Source: Gelidibacter sp. (lineage in GTDB: Bacteria; Bacteroidota; Bacteroidia; Flavobacteriales; Flavobacteriaceae). Taken from it: a DNA stretch of 42,622 nucleotides. The notes below the pieces were generated by a model. That model had not been told where the DNA came from, searched no databases, and saw only the letters and a program-made list of their open reading frames with translations. Both the position numbers and the translations under genes were made by a program. The stretch covers positions 1 through 42,622 of the forward strand of contig JAAFHC010000017.1 in NCBI GenBank assembly GCA_010906935.1. The letters run 5' to 3'. This document shows positions 29,791 through 39,485 of this stretch, in pieces. Each line of letters opens with the position of its first letter. Positions within the stretch are counted from its first letter, which is position 1.

Positions 29791-30604
29791 CGATATAGAT
29801 TTTTTAAATCTAGAAGATAACTATTTATCCATCCAACTTAGTTTGGATGGATTTTCTTTTTGTGTTTATAATAAAATTCATGATAAAGTTGGTGCCTTTG
29901 GGGTTTATGAATTTGATAACAGCAAGGGTTCTCCATTTAAACAACTGGAATGCGTTAAAGAATTGTTTGCCAAAGAAAAAGTACTTCAACTAAACTATAA
30001 ATCGGTATTTGTTACCCATTTTAACAATTTGGTCACCCAAGTTCCTCGCCCATTATTTAACAAAAACAGCTTAGAACAATATTTACAGTATACGGTAAAA
30101 GTTCTTGAAAACGATTTTATTGCATATGATGAACTGAACAATTCAGAAATCATAAATGTGTACATTCCGTTTGTAAATGTCAATAATTTTTTGCTGGATA
30201 CTTATGAATCATTCACTTACAAACACTCCTCAACGGTATTGATTGAAAATTTACTGAACGAATACAAAAATTCAGAAGGTAGTTTTTGCTTTGTGAATGT
30301 CACAGGCAAACATTTTGAAATTGTGGTCATTCAAAATAAAAAATTAGCACTGTATAATTTTTTCAGTTTCACCACCAAAGAAGATTTTATTTACTATATC
30401 CTTTTTACAGCCGAGCAATTAAATTTAAATCCGGAAGAATTTGAGTTGATTCTTATGGGAGATATTGAAAAAGAATCTGAAATATTTGATATTGTGTATC
30501 AATATATCAGAAATATAAAGTTTTATGTTCCAAACAATGCCGATTTGCAATTAAATGAAATACCCTCACATTCAAATTTTACCTTATTAAACCAATTTAA
30601 ATAA
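29759..30604 (+). CDS. DUF3822-like protein (start within upstream ORF; track start 29726)
   Basis: 282-292 aa; located immediately upstream of rsmD; internal ATG at 29759 reduces overlap with the 29059-29790 ORF. Confidence 0.7.
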   Translation: MIKEIKRLTNNDIDFLNLEDNYLSIQLSLDGFSFCVYNKIHDKVGAFGVYEFDNSKGSPFKQLECVKELFAKEKVLQLNYKSVFVTHFNNLVTQVPRPLFNKNSLEQYLQYTVKVLENDFIAYDELNNSEIINVYIPFVNVNNFLLDTYESFTYKHSSTVLIENLLNEYKNSEGSFCFVNVTGKHFEIVVIQNKKLALYNFFSFTTKEDFIYYILFTAEQLNLNPEEFELILMGDIEKESEIFDIVYQYIRNIKFYVPNNADLQLNEIPSHSNFTLLNQFK

Positions 30605-31153
30605 ATGCGCATTATTTCAGGAATACATAAAAGCAAACGCATACAGGCACCTAAAAATTTACCTGTAAGGCCAACAACCGACATGGCCAAGGAGGCGTTG
30701 TTTAACATTCTTAATAATTTGTATTATTTTAATGATATTTCGGTGTTGGATTTATTTTCGGGAACCGGAAATATAAGTTACGAATTTGGATCGAGAGGCA
30801 CAGAAAATATTACGGCGGTTGATGTTCATGCCGGTTGCATCCAATTTATCAACACCACGGCCAAATCACTGGATTTATCTATTACCACAGTTAAAAGTGA
30901 TGTTTTTAACTATTTAGAAAAGACCAATTCAAAATTTGATATCATTTTTGCCGATGCACCTTATGAATTTGAACTTGCGTTGTTTGAAAAAATTGTTGCG
31001 TTGGTTTTTGACAATAATTTGCTCACGGAAGATGGCATTTTGGTTGTAGAGCACTCAAAACAAACCGATTTTAAAAACCACGAACGATTAAGTTACCAAA
31101 AAAAATATGGCGGTAACATGTTCAGTTTTTTTGAAAATACAGCGTTGGTCTAG
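30605..31153 (+). CDS. rsmD: RsmD-family 16S rRNA guanine-N2 methyltransferase
   Basis: 182 aa; 'MRIISGIHKSKRIQAP...RPTTDMAKEALFNIL', 'VLDLFSGTGNISYEF', 'FADAPYEF'. Confidence 0.92.
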   Translation: MRIISGIHKSKRIQAPKNLPVRPTTDMAKEALFNILNNLYYFNDISVLDLFSGTGNISYEFGSRGTENITAVDVHAGCIQFINTTAKSLDLSITTVKSDVFNYLEKTNSKFDIIFADAPYEFELALFEKIVALVFDNNLLTEDGILVVEHSKQTDFKNHERLSYQKKYGGNMFSFFENTALV

Positions 31154-32103
31154 AATAAAGATTCTATAATTTGTTTTTCGGTAATTCCCTCCGCTTCAGC
31201 TTTGTAATTTCGCACTATTCGGTGGCGCAATATGGCATAAGCCACAGATTGCACATCTTCAATATCTGGTGAATATTTGTTACTTACGGCCGCATTTGCT
31301 TTTGCCCCTAAAATTAAGAATTGCGAAGCTCTTGGTCCTGCACCCCAATCTATATAATCATTGACCATTTTGGTTGAATAAGATGTGTTTGGACGCGTTT
31401 TAGACACCAATGTCACTGCATATTCTATCACATTGTCAGCAACAGGGATTCTTCTGATTAACCGTTGAAAATTTATAATTTCTTCGGCAGAAAGAATGGT
31501 GCCAACAACTTTTTTAACATCGTTGGTGGTGCTTTTTACCACTTCAACTTCTTCGCTAAAACTTGGATAATCTAAATTTATGGAAAACATAAATCGGTCT
31601 AATTGGGCTTCAGGCAACGGGTATGTTCCCTCCTGCTCAATCGGATTTTGTGTGGCCAATACAAAAAACGGGGTTGCCAATTTGTGTTGATGACCAGAAA
31701 TGGTTATAGACCGCTCTTGCATCGCTTCCAATAAAGCGGCTTGCGTTTTTGGCGGTGTTCTGTTGATTTCGTCAGCCAAAATAATATTGCTGAAAATAGG
31801 TCCTTTTAAAAACTTGAAATGCGTTGTTTCATCTAAAATTTCACTTCCTAAAATATCGGAAGGCATTAAATCGGGTGTAAACTGAATACGTTTAAAATCG
31901 AGTCCCAACGTTTCTGAAATGGTTTGCACCATAAGTGTTTTGGCCAAGCCTGGAACGCCGATAAGCAATGAATGTCCGCCGCATAAAATGGAAAGCAAAA
32001 TATGGTTTACGGCTTCTTGTTGCCCAATAATTACCTTCCCAATTTCTTGTTTAAGCGCTTTATGTTTTTCAACCAATTCCTTTAATGCAGCAACATCTGA
32101 CAT
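31150..32103 (-). CDS. MoxR family AAA+ ATPase
   Basis: 317 aa; 'LIGVPGLAKTLMVQTI', 'ILADEINRTPPKTQAALLEAMQE', 'ATQNPIEQEGTYPLPEAQLDRFM'. Confidence 0.95.
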   Translation of the reverse strand: MSDVAALKELVEKHKALKQEIGKVIIGQQEAVNHILLSILCGGHSLLIGVPGLAKTLMVQTISETLGLDFKRIQFTPDLMPSDILGSEILDETTHFKFLKGPIFSNIILADEINRTPPKTQAALLEAMQERSITISGHQHKLATPFFVLATQNPIEQEGTYPLPEAQLDRFMFSINLDYPSFSEEVEVVKSTTNDVKKVVGTILSAEEIINFQRLIRRIPVADNVIEYAVTLVSKTRPNTSYSTKMVNDYIDWGAGPRASQFLILGAKANAAVSNKYSPDIEDVQSVAYAILRHRIVRNYKAEAEGITEKQIIESLF

Positions 32104-32105
32104 AT

Positions 32106-33464
32106 TTAGTCCTTTTTCCAGTTATTTTTAAAATCGCAGGCTTTATAATCGTTGTTTATTTTAATGTAAGTATCCTTAATTTTGTCTTTCGACCACTTTT
32201 CTACAGTTTCTTCCTGTTTTTTCTGCAAGGTTAATTGTTGAATTTTTTCGTAATCTTTGGTGAAATTTGCGGTATGCGCATCGTCTTTGCTTTTTACTAA
32301 AATTATTTTGTGCATTTTAGATTCTCCCCTTACTTCATCATAAAAAGGCAGGGTAATTTCAGCAGTTTTTAAGCTGCTAATTTTATTGTAAAGATTTGGA
32401 TCCATTCTTGTTAAATCAAAACGGGTATCATTTGTTTGCGGATTCAATAACAAGCCGCTATTGTTTTTGGTGTCTTTATCTTCAGAGTATTTTACCACCG
32501 CTTCTTCAAAAGTAATTTCTGCATTAAGTATTTGTTCCCTAATTTTTGCCAATTCATTAAATGACGTTTCTAATTCAGCCTTGCTTATTTTTGGCTGAAT
32601 TAAAATATGTCGAACATCGCGTTCTTGGCCTTTAATTTTTTCAACTTGAATAATATGAAATCCAAATCCCGATTCAAAAGGTTCTGAAATTTCGCCTTCA
32701 TCCAAACTAAAAGCCACTTCTTTAAACTCTTTTATAAAACCGCTTTCTCTTGTAATAGTATACAATCCTGCTGCTCCGGGTCCAGTTCCTGAAACTGCTG
32801 GATCATCAGAATTAATGATTGCTTTCAATCTAAAGCTGAAACCGCTTTCAATTTCTTTTTTTATTTCATTCAATTTATCAATCACCCTGTTGGTTTCTTC
32901 TTCGGAAGGCTTAATATATTTCACAATTTGAGCCAATTCAATTTCAGCACTAAATTCTGGCAAATTGCCGTCTTTTTCAAGATTTTTAAAATAAGTTCTC
33001 ACCTCTTCTGGCGTCACATCAATTTTTTCGGTAATACTCGCTCTTTCTTTTTGAATAAGCAATTGTTCCTTTTGGATTTCGTACAATTCTTTCCTTAAAT
33101 CTTCTTCATCATTAAATCCATACATTTTCACCACTTTTTCCATGCTTCCAAGTTGTTGTGTGAAGTAAGAAATATTGCGTTCAACCTCAGTATTTATTTC
33201 AACATCAGAAACCACCATACTGTCAATTACTGCATGATGTGCAATCAGTTTCTGAGTCATAATTTCTTCCAATATTTCACAATCGGTAATGTCTAATTTG
33301 CCTTCAATACGCTGTTGTAATTCTTTTTTAAATTTTTCAATATCAGAATCAAGCACAATGTTTTTGCCAACTACCACAGCTACGCCATCTAATTTTATTC
33401 TGTCCTGTGCATTTATTCCCGTAATCAATAACAGTAATGCTATTACAATTGTATTTTGTTTCAT
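32106..33464 (-). CDS. SurA-like periplasmic peptidylprolyl isomerase
   Basis: 452 aa; signal peptide, two parvulin-like domains ('GFHIIQVEKIKGQERDVRHILIQPK'). Confidence 0.9.
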   Translation of the reverse strand: MKQNTIVIALLLLITGINAQDRIKLDGVAVVVGKNIVLDSDIEKFKKELQQRIEGKLDITDCEILEEIMTQKLIAHHAVIDSMVVSDVEINTEVERNISYFTQQLGSMEKVVKMYGFNDEEDLRKELYEIQKEQLLIQKERASITEKIDVTPEEVRTYFKNLEKDGNLPEFSAEIELAQIVKYIKPSEEETNRVIDKLNEIKKEIESGFSFRLKAIINSDDPAVSGTGPGAAGLYTITRESGFIKEFKEVAFSLDEGEISEPFESGFGFHIIQVEKIKGQERDVRHILIQPKISKAELETSFNELAKIREQILNAEITFEEAVVKYSEDKDTKNNSGLLLNPQTNDTRFDLTRMDPNLYNKISSLKTAEITLPFYDEVRGESKMHKIILVKSKDDAHTANFTKDYEKIQQLTLQKKQEETVEKWSKDKIKDTYIKINNDYKACDFKNNWKKD

Positions 33465-33469
33465 TTGTT

Positions 33470-33553
33470 TAAATTTTATTTTTTAGCGGGAACAGTTGCT
33501 GTTCGCCATTTATTATTCGTTTATATGTCAAAATTTGAAATGCTCGTTTCATG
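33470..33553. repeat. Dispersed repeat copy B
   Basis: See 13331-13428; hairpin core GCGGGAACAG-TTG-CTGTTCGCC. Confidence 0.6.
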
Positions 33554-34414
33554 CTAATATATTTCAAATTGTTGTTTTTTTGTTGCATCTTTAATTAATG
33601 TTTCTTCAATATTTCTTAATAATAATAATTTTCGTTGGTGTAAAATCATTTGCTTAATTGCAGGTGTAATATAGCTTTTTGGCGCAATTTCATTACTTTG
33701 TAAAACCTTTTTAATAGTGACCAAATATAAGCTTAATGAATCTTCTTTTTGAATAAAATGATCTTTTTTTAACAACAGCTGTTTGTCTTCTGTTTTTAAA
33801 ACTGGAATCTCATTTATTAAATCGCTATACTTAATCCAAATTGAATCATTTAAATGATGTGAATTCATAAACAGCGACTTTTACTTTTCCTTAAGTTTTT
33901 CAAAATCTTTATTACTTGTTGATTTAAATAGTTTTAATAACTCATTTTTATTTGAATCCTCCTTACCAATTTTTATATACTTTAACTTAATTAATTCTTC
34001 ATTCAATTTGAAAATTTCGTTGTTATTCAAATAAAACTGGTCAATATCATCATTCGTAATTACAGTGTCCAAATATTGTTTTACCACAGCTTCTTTGTAG
34101 GAATTAATAAACAAATCTTCCCGGTATTTTTTAACAAGATCTTCAAACTCGTTTTTCTTGTTTTCTAAATTTAATTGCGCTTTAGACAGCAATAATTGTT
34201 GCTTAATCCAATTATTTATAAAATTATTCACCAAATTAATACTGTCTTGCTTGCTAATGTCTTTTGTAAAAATTGTCATCAAATCATCCTTGTACAAATA
34301 AGTGTCATTCACCCTTGCCACAGTTTGGGGCGTCACCTTTTTTTTGAATGTAAAATAATCACAGGATTGCAAAAGAATTAATGACAATGCTAAATAAAAA
34401 AATATTGGTTTCAT
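33554..34414 (-). pseudogene. Lipoprotein peptidylprolyl isomerase-like gene interrupted by one in-frame TAA (stop at 33883..33881)
   Basis: The 177-aa and 104-aa ORFs are in the same frame (34414-33868=546, divisible by 3). Read-through gives ...FEKLKEK*KSLFMNSHHLNDSIWIKYSDL..., a continuous ~286-aa protein with a lipoprotein signal 'LSLILLQSC'. Confidence 0.7.
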
Positions 34415-34594
34415 CTGTTCTTTTTTATTTGATTTTTATAAGTCATATGGAATTCCCAAAAAACATATCTGTTGGGTTTATAAATCGGTTTATGGTCATT
34501 TCATAAAAGATTTTTCTGCTCTAAAAAGACTTGTTTAAATTTAACAAAATCGGTGCAATTTATTTTTTATTTTCGGTATGTGCTGTTAAAGGAA

Positions 34595-34876
34595 TCACAA
34601 AGAAATAATCCCTTCAATTTTTTCTGCTTCTAAATAAATTGAAATAATATCATCTGAATTTTTCATAATCACATGAATGGAAATACTTGTAAATTTTCCG
34701 GTTTTTGAAGCCGTCTTTGTAATCACAGCGCCTTTAAAATCGAATAAATCCTCCACTTGTTTTATTTTTTTTTCATGGGTGGAAACAATAAATTTAAAAA
34801 GGTATTCCGACGGAAAAATATTGCTTTCGTCCAATTTATTCTTTAACTTTTCGTAAAATTCTGTTCTATTGTCCAT
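34595..34876 (-). CDS. DUF493 family protein
   Basis: 93 aa; 'FKFIVSTHEKKIKQVEDLF...SKTGKFTSISIHVIMKNSDDIISIY'. Confidence 0.8.
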   Translation of the reverse strand: MDNRTEFYEKLKNKLDESNIFPSEYLFKFIVSTHEKKIKQVEDLFDFKGAVITKTASKTGKFTSISIHVIMKNSDDIISIYLEAEKIEGIISL

Positions 34877-34992
34877 TTCTTTTTTTAATATCGGTTTGCA
34901 AATATAATACCGTTTTACGGCTGTTGATATTTAGCTGACAAAATTACAAGATTATATTTAGTATAATTTAACGAATATCTTATTTTTGCAGA

Positions 34993-35526
34993 ATGCAAAC
35001 AAAAATTGTTATCACTGGCGGTCCCGGTACCGGTAAATCGACTGTAATAGAAGAATTGTCCAAACGTAATTTTACGTGTATGCCTGAAATCTCGAGGGAG
35101 GTTACGCTAAATGCCCGACAAAATGGCACAGAACAATTATTTTTGACAAAACCTTTACTGTTTAGTGAATTGTTGTTAGAAGGGCGCGTAAATCAGTATC
35201 TTGAAGCCGAAACAAAAAATAGTGCCATCATTTTTTTCGACAGAGGCATTCCAGATGTGCATGCTTATATGAATTATATCAGCATCGATTACCCAAAAAC
35301 CTATATAAATACAAGCAATTTTTACCGTTACAATTATATTTTTTTGATGGCTCCGTGGGAAGAAATTTATATTACGGACAATGAGCGTTATGAAAATTTT
35401 GAGCAGGCATTGGCCATTCACAACCATCTTGAAAGAACTTATGCCGCCTTAAATTATGTAATTATTGAAGTTCCTACGGGAACCATTAAAGAAAGAACCG
35501 ATTTTATACTAGCTTCCATAAAATAA
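34993..35526 (+). CDS. AAA family ATPase (predicted P-loop kinase-like)
   Basis: 177 aa; 'ITGGPGTGKSTVIEEL', 'IIFFDRGIPDVHAYM'. Confidence 0.85.
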   Translation: MQTKIVITGGPGTGKSTVIEELSKRNFTCMPEISREVTLNARQNGTEQLFLTKPLLFSELLLEGRVNQYLEAETKNSAIIFFDRGIPDVHAYMNYISIDYPKTYINTSNFYRYNYIFLMAPWEEIYITDNERYENFEQALAIHNHLERTYAALNYVIIEVPTGTIKERTDFILASIK

Positions 35527-37421
35527 TGAGTGCGCCGCTTGAAATACTTAAAAAATATTGGGGCTACGACCAATTTATAAGCCCGCAGGAGGAAATTATC
35601 TCGTCCGTTTTAAAGGGTGAAAACACCATTGTTTTATTGCCTACAAGCGGCGGAAAATCAATTTGCTATCAGGTGCCTGCCATGCTTTTAGAAGGTGTTT
35701 GCATTGTAATTTCGCCATTAATTGCCTTGATTCATGACCAAGTTAATTATTTAAAGGAAAAAAATATTAAAGCCATCGCTTTAACGTCACAACTTTCCCA
35801 AGACGAAATTATTATTGCATTTGACAACCTACAGTTTGGCGGTTTTAAATTTTTATACCTTTCTCCTGAAAAACTGCAATCGGATTTTATTCAAGAAAAA
35901 ATTAAACAATTAAACGTTTCGCTTATCGCCATTGATGAAGCACATTGCATTTCGGAATGGGGACACGATTTTAGGCCTTCTTATTTAAAATTAAGCCTGC
36001 TTAAAGAATTGAAACCAGATGCCACTTTTATTGCGCTCACCGCAACTGCTACGCAACGAGTTTTGGAAGACATCCAGCATAACTTAGGGTTAAAAGAAGC
36101 AAAAATCATTAAAAAATCATTCAAACGGGAAAACCTCATTTATCACGTTCGACTTACGGAGGATATTTACGGCAAACTGATTCAAATTTTAGCCAAAATA
36201 AACGCTTCAGTAATCGTTTACACCAACAACCGAAAACAAACCAAAGAAGTTTGCAATTTTTTACTGAAAAATAATTTCAAAAGCAGTTTTTACCACGGCG
36301 GATTGTCCAATACTGAAAAAAACGAAGCCTATACCAATTGGATGAGCGACAAAACACCCATTATGGTGGCGACAAATGCATTTGGAATGGGCATCAATAA
36401 ATCGAATGTTAGGGCTGTTATTCACATAAATATACCAAACAGTCTGGAAAATTACATTCAGGAAGCGGGAAGAGCCGGAAGAGACGGAAAAACCTCTTAC
36501 GCCATCATTTTAGCCAATAAAACAACCCTTTATGAAGCTTCGGCCAAATTTGAAGCCAATACGGCCACAACCAAAACGGTAAAACTAGTTTACAATCATT
36601 TAAATCAGTATTATGCCATTTCATTTGGTGAAATGCCCACACAGTTGTTCAGCTTTTCCTTGCAGGAATTTTGTGTAACCTATACCCTAAACTTGTTGTT
36701 AACCTACAATGCCATTAAAGTTTTGGAGCGGGAAAATATTGTTTTGCTCGATGAAAATTACAACAAAAAATCAACGCTCAAATTTTTGGTCAACAATCAT
36801 CAAATTTTTGATTATTTATACAATCATCCTTCAACAAATGAACTTATTAAACTCATTTTAAGAAGTTATGGAGGCATTTTTGAACATTACACCATTATTA
36901 ATGAATACAAACTTTCCAAAAAATTAAGTTGTTCAAAAAATGAGGTGGTTAGGCAGTTAAAGGAATTACACAACAATGGCATTGTATATTACAGTTATGA
37001 AAACACAACTTCCCGGCTTTCATTTTTAATTGCGAGGGATGATAATTATACCATGAACAGTATTTCAAAAAATATTGAGCAGCAGAATAATTTAAAATCG
37101 GAAAAACTTAAGGCCGTTATTTCCTATATTGAAAACACAAAAACATGCAGAACCAATCAGTTTCTCTCCTATTTTAACGAATATGTAACCGAGCCTTGCG
37201 GCACTTGTGACAATTGTTTGTCGAAAAAAACAAAAAACAATTCAACACAAACCATTTTGGACCAAATCATTGAATTGCTAAAAGATCGCGTGCTTTCTTC
37301 CCAGGAATTGGTTGTGTTGTTAGATTATTCGGAAACTGAAATTTTAAATTCCTTGAAAATCTTATTAGAAAAAAATAAAATAACGATAACTTCGCAAAAT
37401 AAATTTAAACGCACTTTTTAA
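35526..37421 (+). CDS. recQ: RecQ family ATP-dependent DNA helicase
   Basis: 631 aa; 'LLPTSGGKSICYQVPAML', 'AIDEAHCISEWGHDFRPSY', 'QEAGRAGRDG', Zn-binding 'CGTCDNC'. Confidence 0.95.
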   Translation: MSAPLEILKKYWGYDQFISPQEEIISSVLKGENTIVLLPTSGGKSICYQVPAMLLEGVCIVISPLIALIHDQVNYLKEKNIKAIALTSQLSQDEIIIAFDNLQFGGFKFLYLSPEKLQSDFIQEKIKQLNVSLIAIDEAHCISEWGHDFRPSYLKLSLLKELKPDATFIALTATATQRVLEDIQHNLGLKEAKIIKKSFKRENLIYHVRLTEDIYGKLIQILAKINASVIVYTNNRKQTKEVCNFLLKNNFKSSFYHGGLSNTEKNEAYTNWMSDKTPIMVATNAFGMGINKSNVRAVIHINIPNSLENYIQEAGRAGRDGKTSYAIILANKTTLYEASAKFEANTATTKTVKLVYNHLNQYYAISFGEMPTQLFSFSLQEFCVTYTLNLLLTYNAIKVLERENIVLLDENYNKKSTLKFLVNNHQIFDYLYNHPSTNELIKLILRSYGGIFEHYTIINEYKLSKKLSCSKNEVVRQLKELHNNGIVYYSYENTTSRLSFLIARDDNYTMNSISKNIEQQNNLKSEKLKAVISYIENTKTCRTNQFLSYFNEYVTEPCGTCDNCLSKKTKNNSTQTILDQIIELLKDRVLSSQELVVLLDYSETEILNSLKILLEKNKITITSQNKFKRTF

Positions 37422-38365
37422 TGAGAGATCTACGACTTGTATTTATGGGTACTCCAGATTTTGCTGTTGCAACGTTAAACGCTCTTATAAAAGCAAAATT
37501 TAACGTGGTTGGCGTTATTACCGCGCCCGACAAACCTGCCGGAAGAGGCCAAAAAATACAAGAATCTCCCGTAAAAAAATACGCATTAGCGCACAACTTA
37601 ACTGTTTTACAGCCCAGCAATTTAAAAAGTGAAGAATTTTTGACCCAATTAAAAAACTTAAACGCCAATTTACATATTGTTGTTGCTTTTAGAATGTTGC
37701 CGAAAGCTGTATGGCAACTTCCCGAATACGGTACCTTTAATTTACACGCATCGCTTTTGCCAAATTACAGAGGAGCTGCACCCATAAATTGGGCCATCAT
37801 AAACGGTGAAACAAAAACTGGGGTCTCCACTTTTTTTATAGATGAAAAAATTGATACCGGAAACATTATTTTACAAGAGGAAGTTACCATTGGCGATGAT
37901 GAAACTTTAGGGGAATTGCACGACAAATTGATGGAAGTTGGCAGCAGATTGGTGGTAAAAACGGTTCAGCAGATAGAAAAAGGAATTGTAAAAACAATAA
38001 AACAGCCAGAAATTGAAGAAAACCCGGCACCAAAGATATTTACTGAAACGTGTAAAATTAATTGGCATGATTCTTTATCCAATATTTACAACTTAATAAG
38101 AGGTTTAAATCCTTTTCCTACTGCCTGGACAACCTTAATAAATAACAACGAAGAAATTAAGGTTAAAATTTACCATGTAAAAAAGGAGTTAGCATCACAT
38201 CAACATAAAACCGGAACCTTAATTACTTCCAAAAATGAGATCAAAGTCGCGGTAACTGGAGGTTATATCATTCTTGAAAGTTTACAGCTCGCCGGCAAAA
38301 AACAAATGGACAGCAAAAGTTTGTTAAATGGCTTCCGATTTCATGAAAATGCACACATGCAATAA
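37421..38365 (+). CDS. fmt: Methionyl-tRNA formyltransferase
   Basis: 314 aa; 'FMGTPDFAVATLNAL', 'NLHASLLPNYRGAAPINWAIINGE'. Confidence 0.97.
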   Translation: MRDLRLVFMGTPDFAVATLNALIKAKFNVVGVITAPDKPAGRGQKIQESPVKKYALAHNLTVLQPSNLKSEEFLTQLKNLNANLHIVVAFRMLPKAVWQLPEYGTFNLHASLLPNYRGAAPINWAIINGETKTGVSTFFIDEKIDTGNIILQEEVTIGDDETLGELHDKLMEVGSRLVVKTVQQIEKGIVKTIKQPEIEENPAPKIFTETCKINWHDSLSNIYNLIRGLNPFPTAWTTLINNNEEIKVKIYHVKKELASHQHKTGTLITSKNEIKVAVTGGYIILESLQLAGKKQMDSKSLLNGFRFHENAHMQ

Positions 38366-38487
38366 ACCCTATATTTTATTGGGCTTCAGGCATATTTCAC
38401 CAATAATGGCTTAGGTTATTAACATTTACCCTTATTTATTAACAAAAAGTTCACTTTTTTGGGCAAAAACTTGCACAAACCCTTATT

Positions 38488-38517
38488 CCGTATAACTTTG
38501 TTAAGCTAATTAGTAGC
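38488..38517 (+). promoter_or_regulatory. Predicted Bacteroidota-type promoter of the HU gene
   Basis: TTG-(19 nt)-TAACTTTG in 'acttgcacaaacccttattccgtataactttg'; approximate coordinates. Confidence 0.5.
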
Positions 38518-38554
38518 AAAATATGTTTAACCAATTAATTTAACATTTAAATTT

Positions 38555-38827
38555 ATGAACAAATCAGATTTAATTGATGCAATGGCAGCTGATGCCGGTA
38601 TCACAAAAGCAGCCGCGAAAGCAGCTTTAGAATCATTAACAGAAAATGTAACTGGCGCTCTTAAAAAAGGAGATAAAGTAGCTTTAGTTGGATGGGGAAC
38701 TTGGTCTGTTTCTAAAAGAGCAGCAAGAGAAGGAAGAAATCCTCAAACTGGAAAAACAATTAAAATTGCAGCAAAAAACGTTGTAAAATTTAAAGCAGGA
38801 GCTGGACTTAGCGATGCCGTAAACTAA
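38555..38827 (+). CDS. HU family DNA-binding protein
   Basis: 90 aa; '[25 protein letters not shown]', '[26 protein letters not shown]'. Confidence 0.96.
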   Translation: MNKSDLIDAMAADAGITKAAAKAALESLTENVTGALKKGDKVALVGWGTWSVSKRAAREGRNPQTGKTIKIAAKNVVKFKAGAGLSDAVN

Positions 38828-38852
38828 TATGTAAGAATTATTTCTTATAACA

Positions 38853-38889
38853 CTAAACTCTCTAAAAAATACTTAGAGAGTTTTTTTTA
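38853..38889 (+). terminator. Terminator downstream of the HU gene
   Basis: AACTCTCTAA...TTAGAGAGTTTTTTTT. Confidence 0.85.
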
Positions 38890-38928
38890 TTGATAAATTT
38901 TATTATATTTATTAATTCATAATACGAT

Positions 38929-39432
38929 ATGCTAACAAAAAATCCAACAAAAGGGCAATTATTGGTCGCAGAACCTTCTATTTTAAATGACAAAGCATTT
39001 AACCGATCGGTTATTTATTTAACGGAACATGGGGAAGATGGATGTATTGGTTTTATTTTAAACCGACCTTCTAAATTTGTCTTAAACGATTTAATTCCTG
39101 AAATAAATTGTGATTTCAAAATATATAATGGCGGTCCTGTTGAACAAGAAAACCTTTATTTTATTCATAATTCACCCGATTTAATTCCCAACAGCATTCA
39201 AATTGACAAAAATATGTATTGGGGAGGAAATTTTGAGACTTTAACGGCGTTGTTGAACAACCAAGATCTAAAATCTTCCGACATCCGTTTTTTCTTAGGA
39301 TATTCAGGCTGGTCTGTTGATCAGTTGAAAGAAGAATTAGACGAATCTTCATGGGTGGTCACAGAAAATAAATATCCCAATTTACTGCAGGTAAACAGCG
39401 CTACTTTGTGGAAAAATCAATTGATGGATTGA
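38929..39432 (+). CDS. YqgE/AlgH family protein
   Basis: 167 aa; 'GQLLVAEPSILNDKAFNRSVIYLTEHGEDGCIGFILNRP', 'FLGYSGWSVDQLKEEL'. Confidence 0.93.
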   Translation: MLTKNPTKGQLLVAEPSILNDKAFNRSVIYLTEHGEDGCIGFILNRPSKFVLNDLIPEINCDFKIYNGGPVEQENLYFIHNSPDLIPNSIQIDKNMYWGGNFETLTALLNNQDLKSSDIRFFLGYSGWSVDQLKEELDESSWVVTENKYPNLLQVNSATLWKNQLMD

Positions 39433-39485
39433 TGGAGTTTGGCGGCGAATACCAAATTTGGGCAAATGCGCCAAAAAACCCAGCA

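Noticed and set aside
34993-37421. Defence island (AAA ATPase + RecQ helicase)
   Set aside because: Immediately followed by fmt, HU and YqgE; looks like a normal housekeeping cluster rather than accessory defence.
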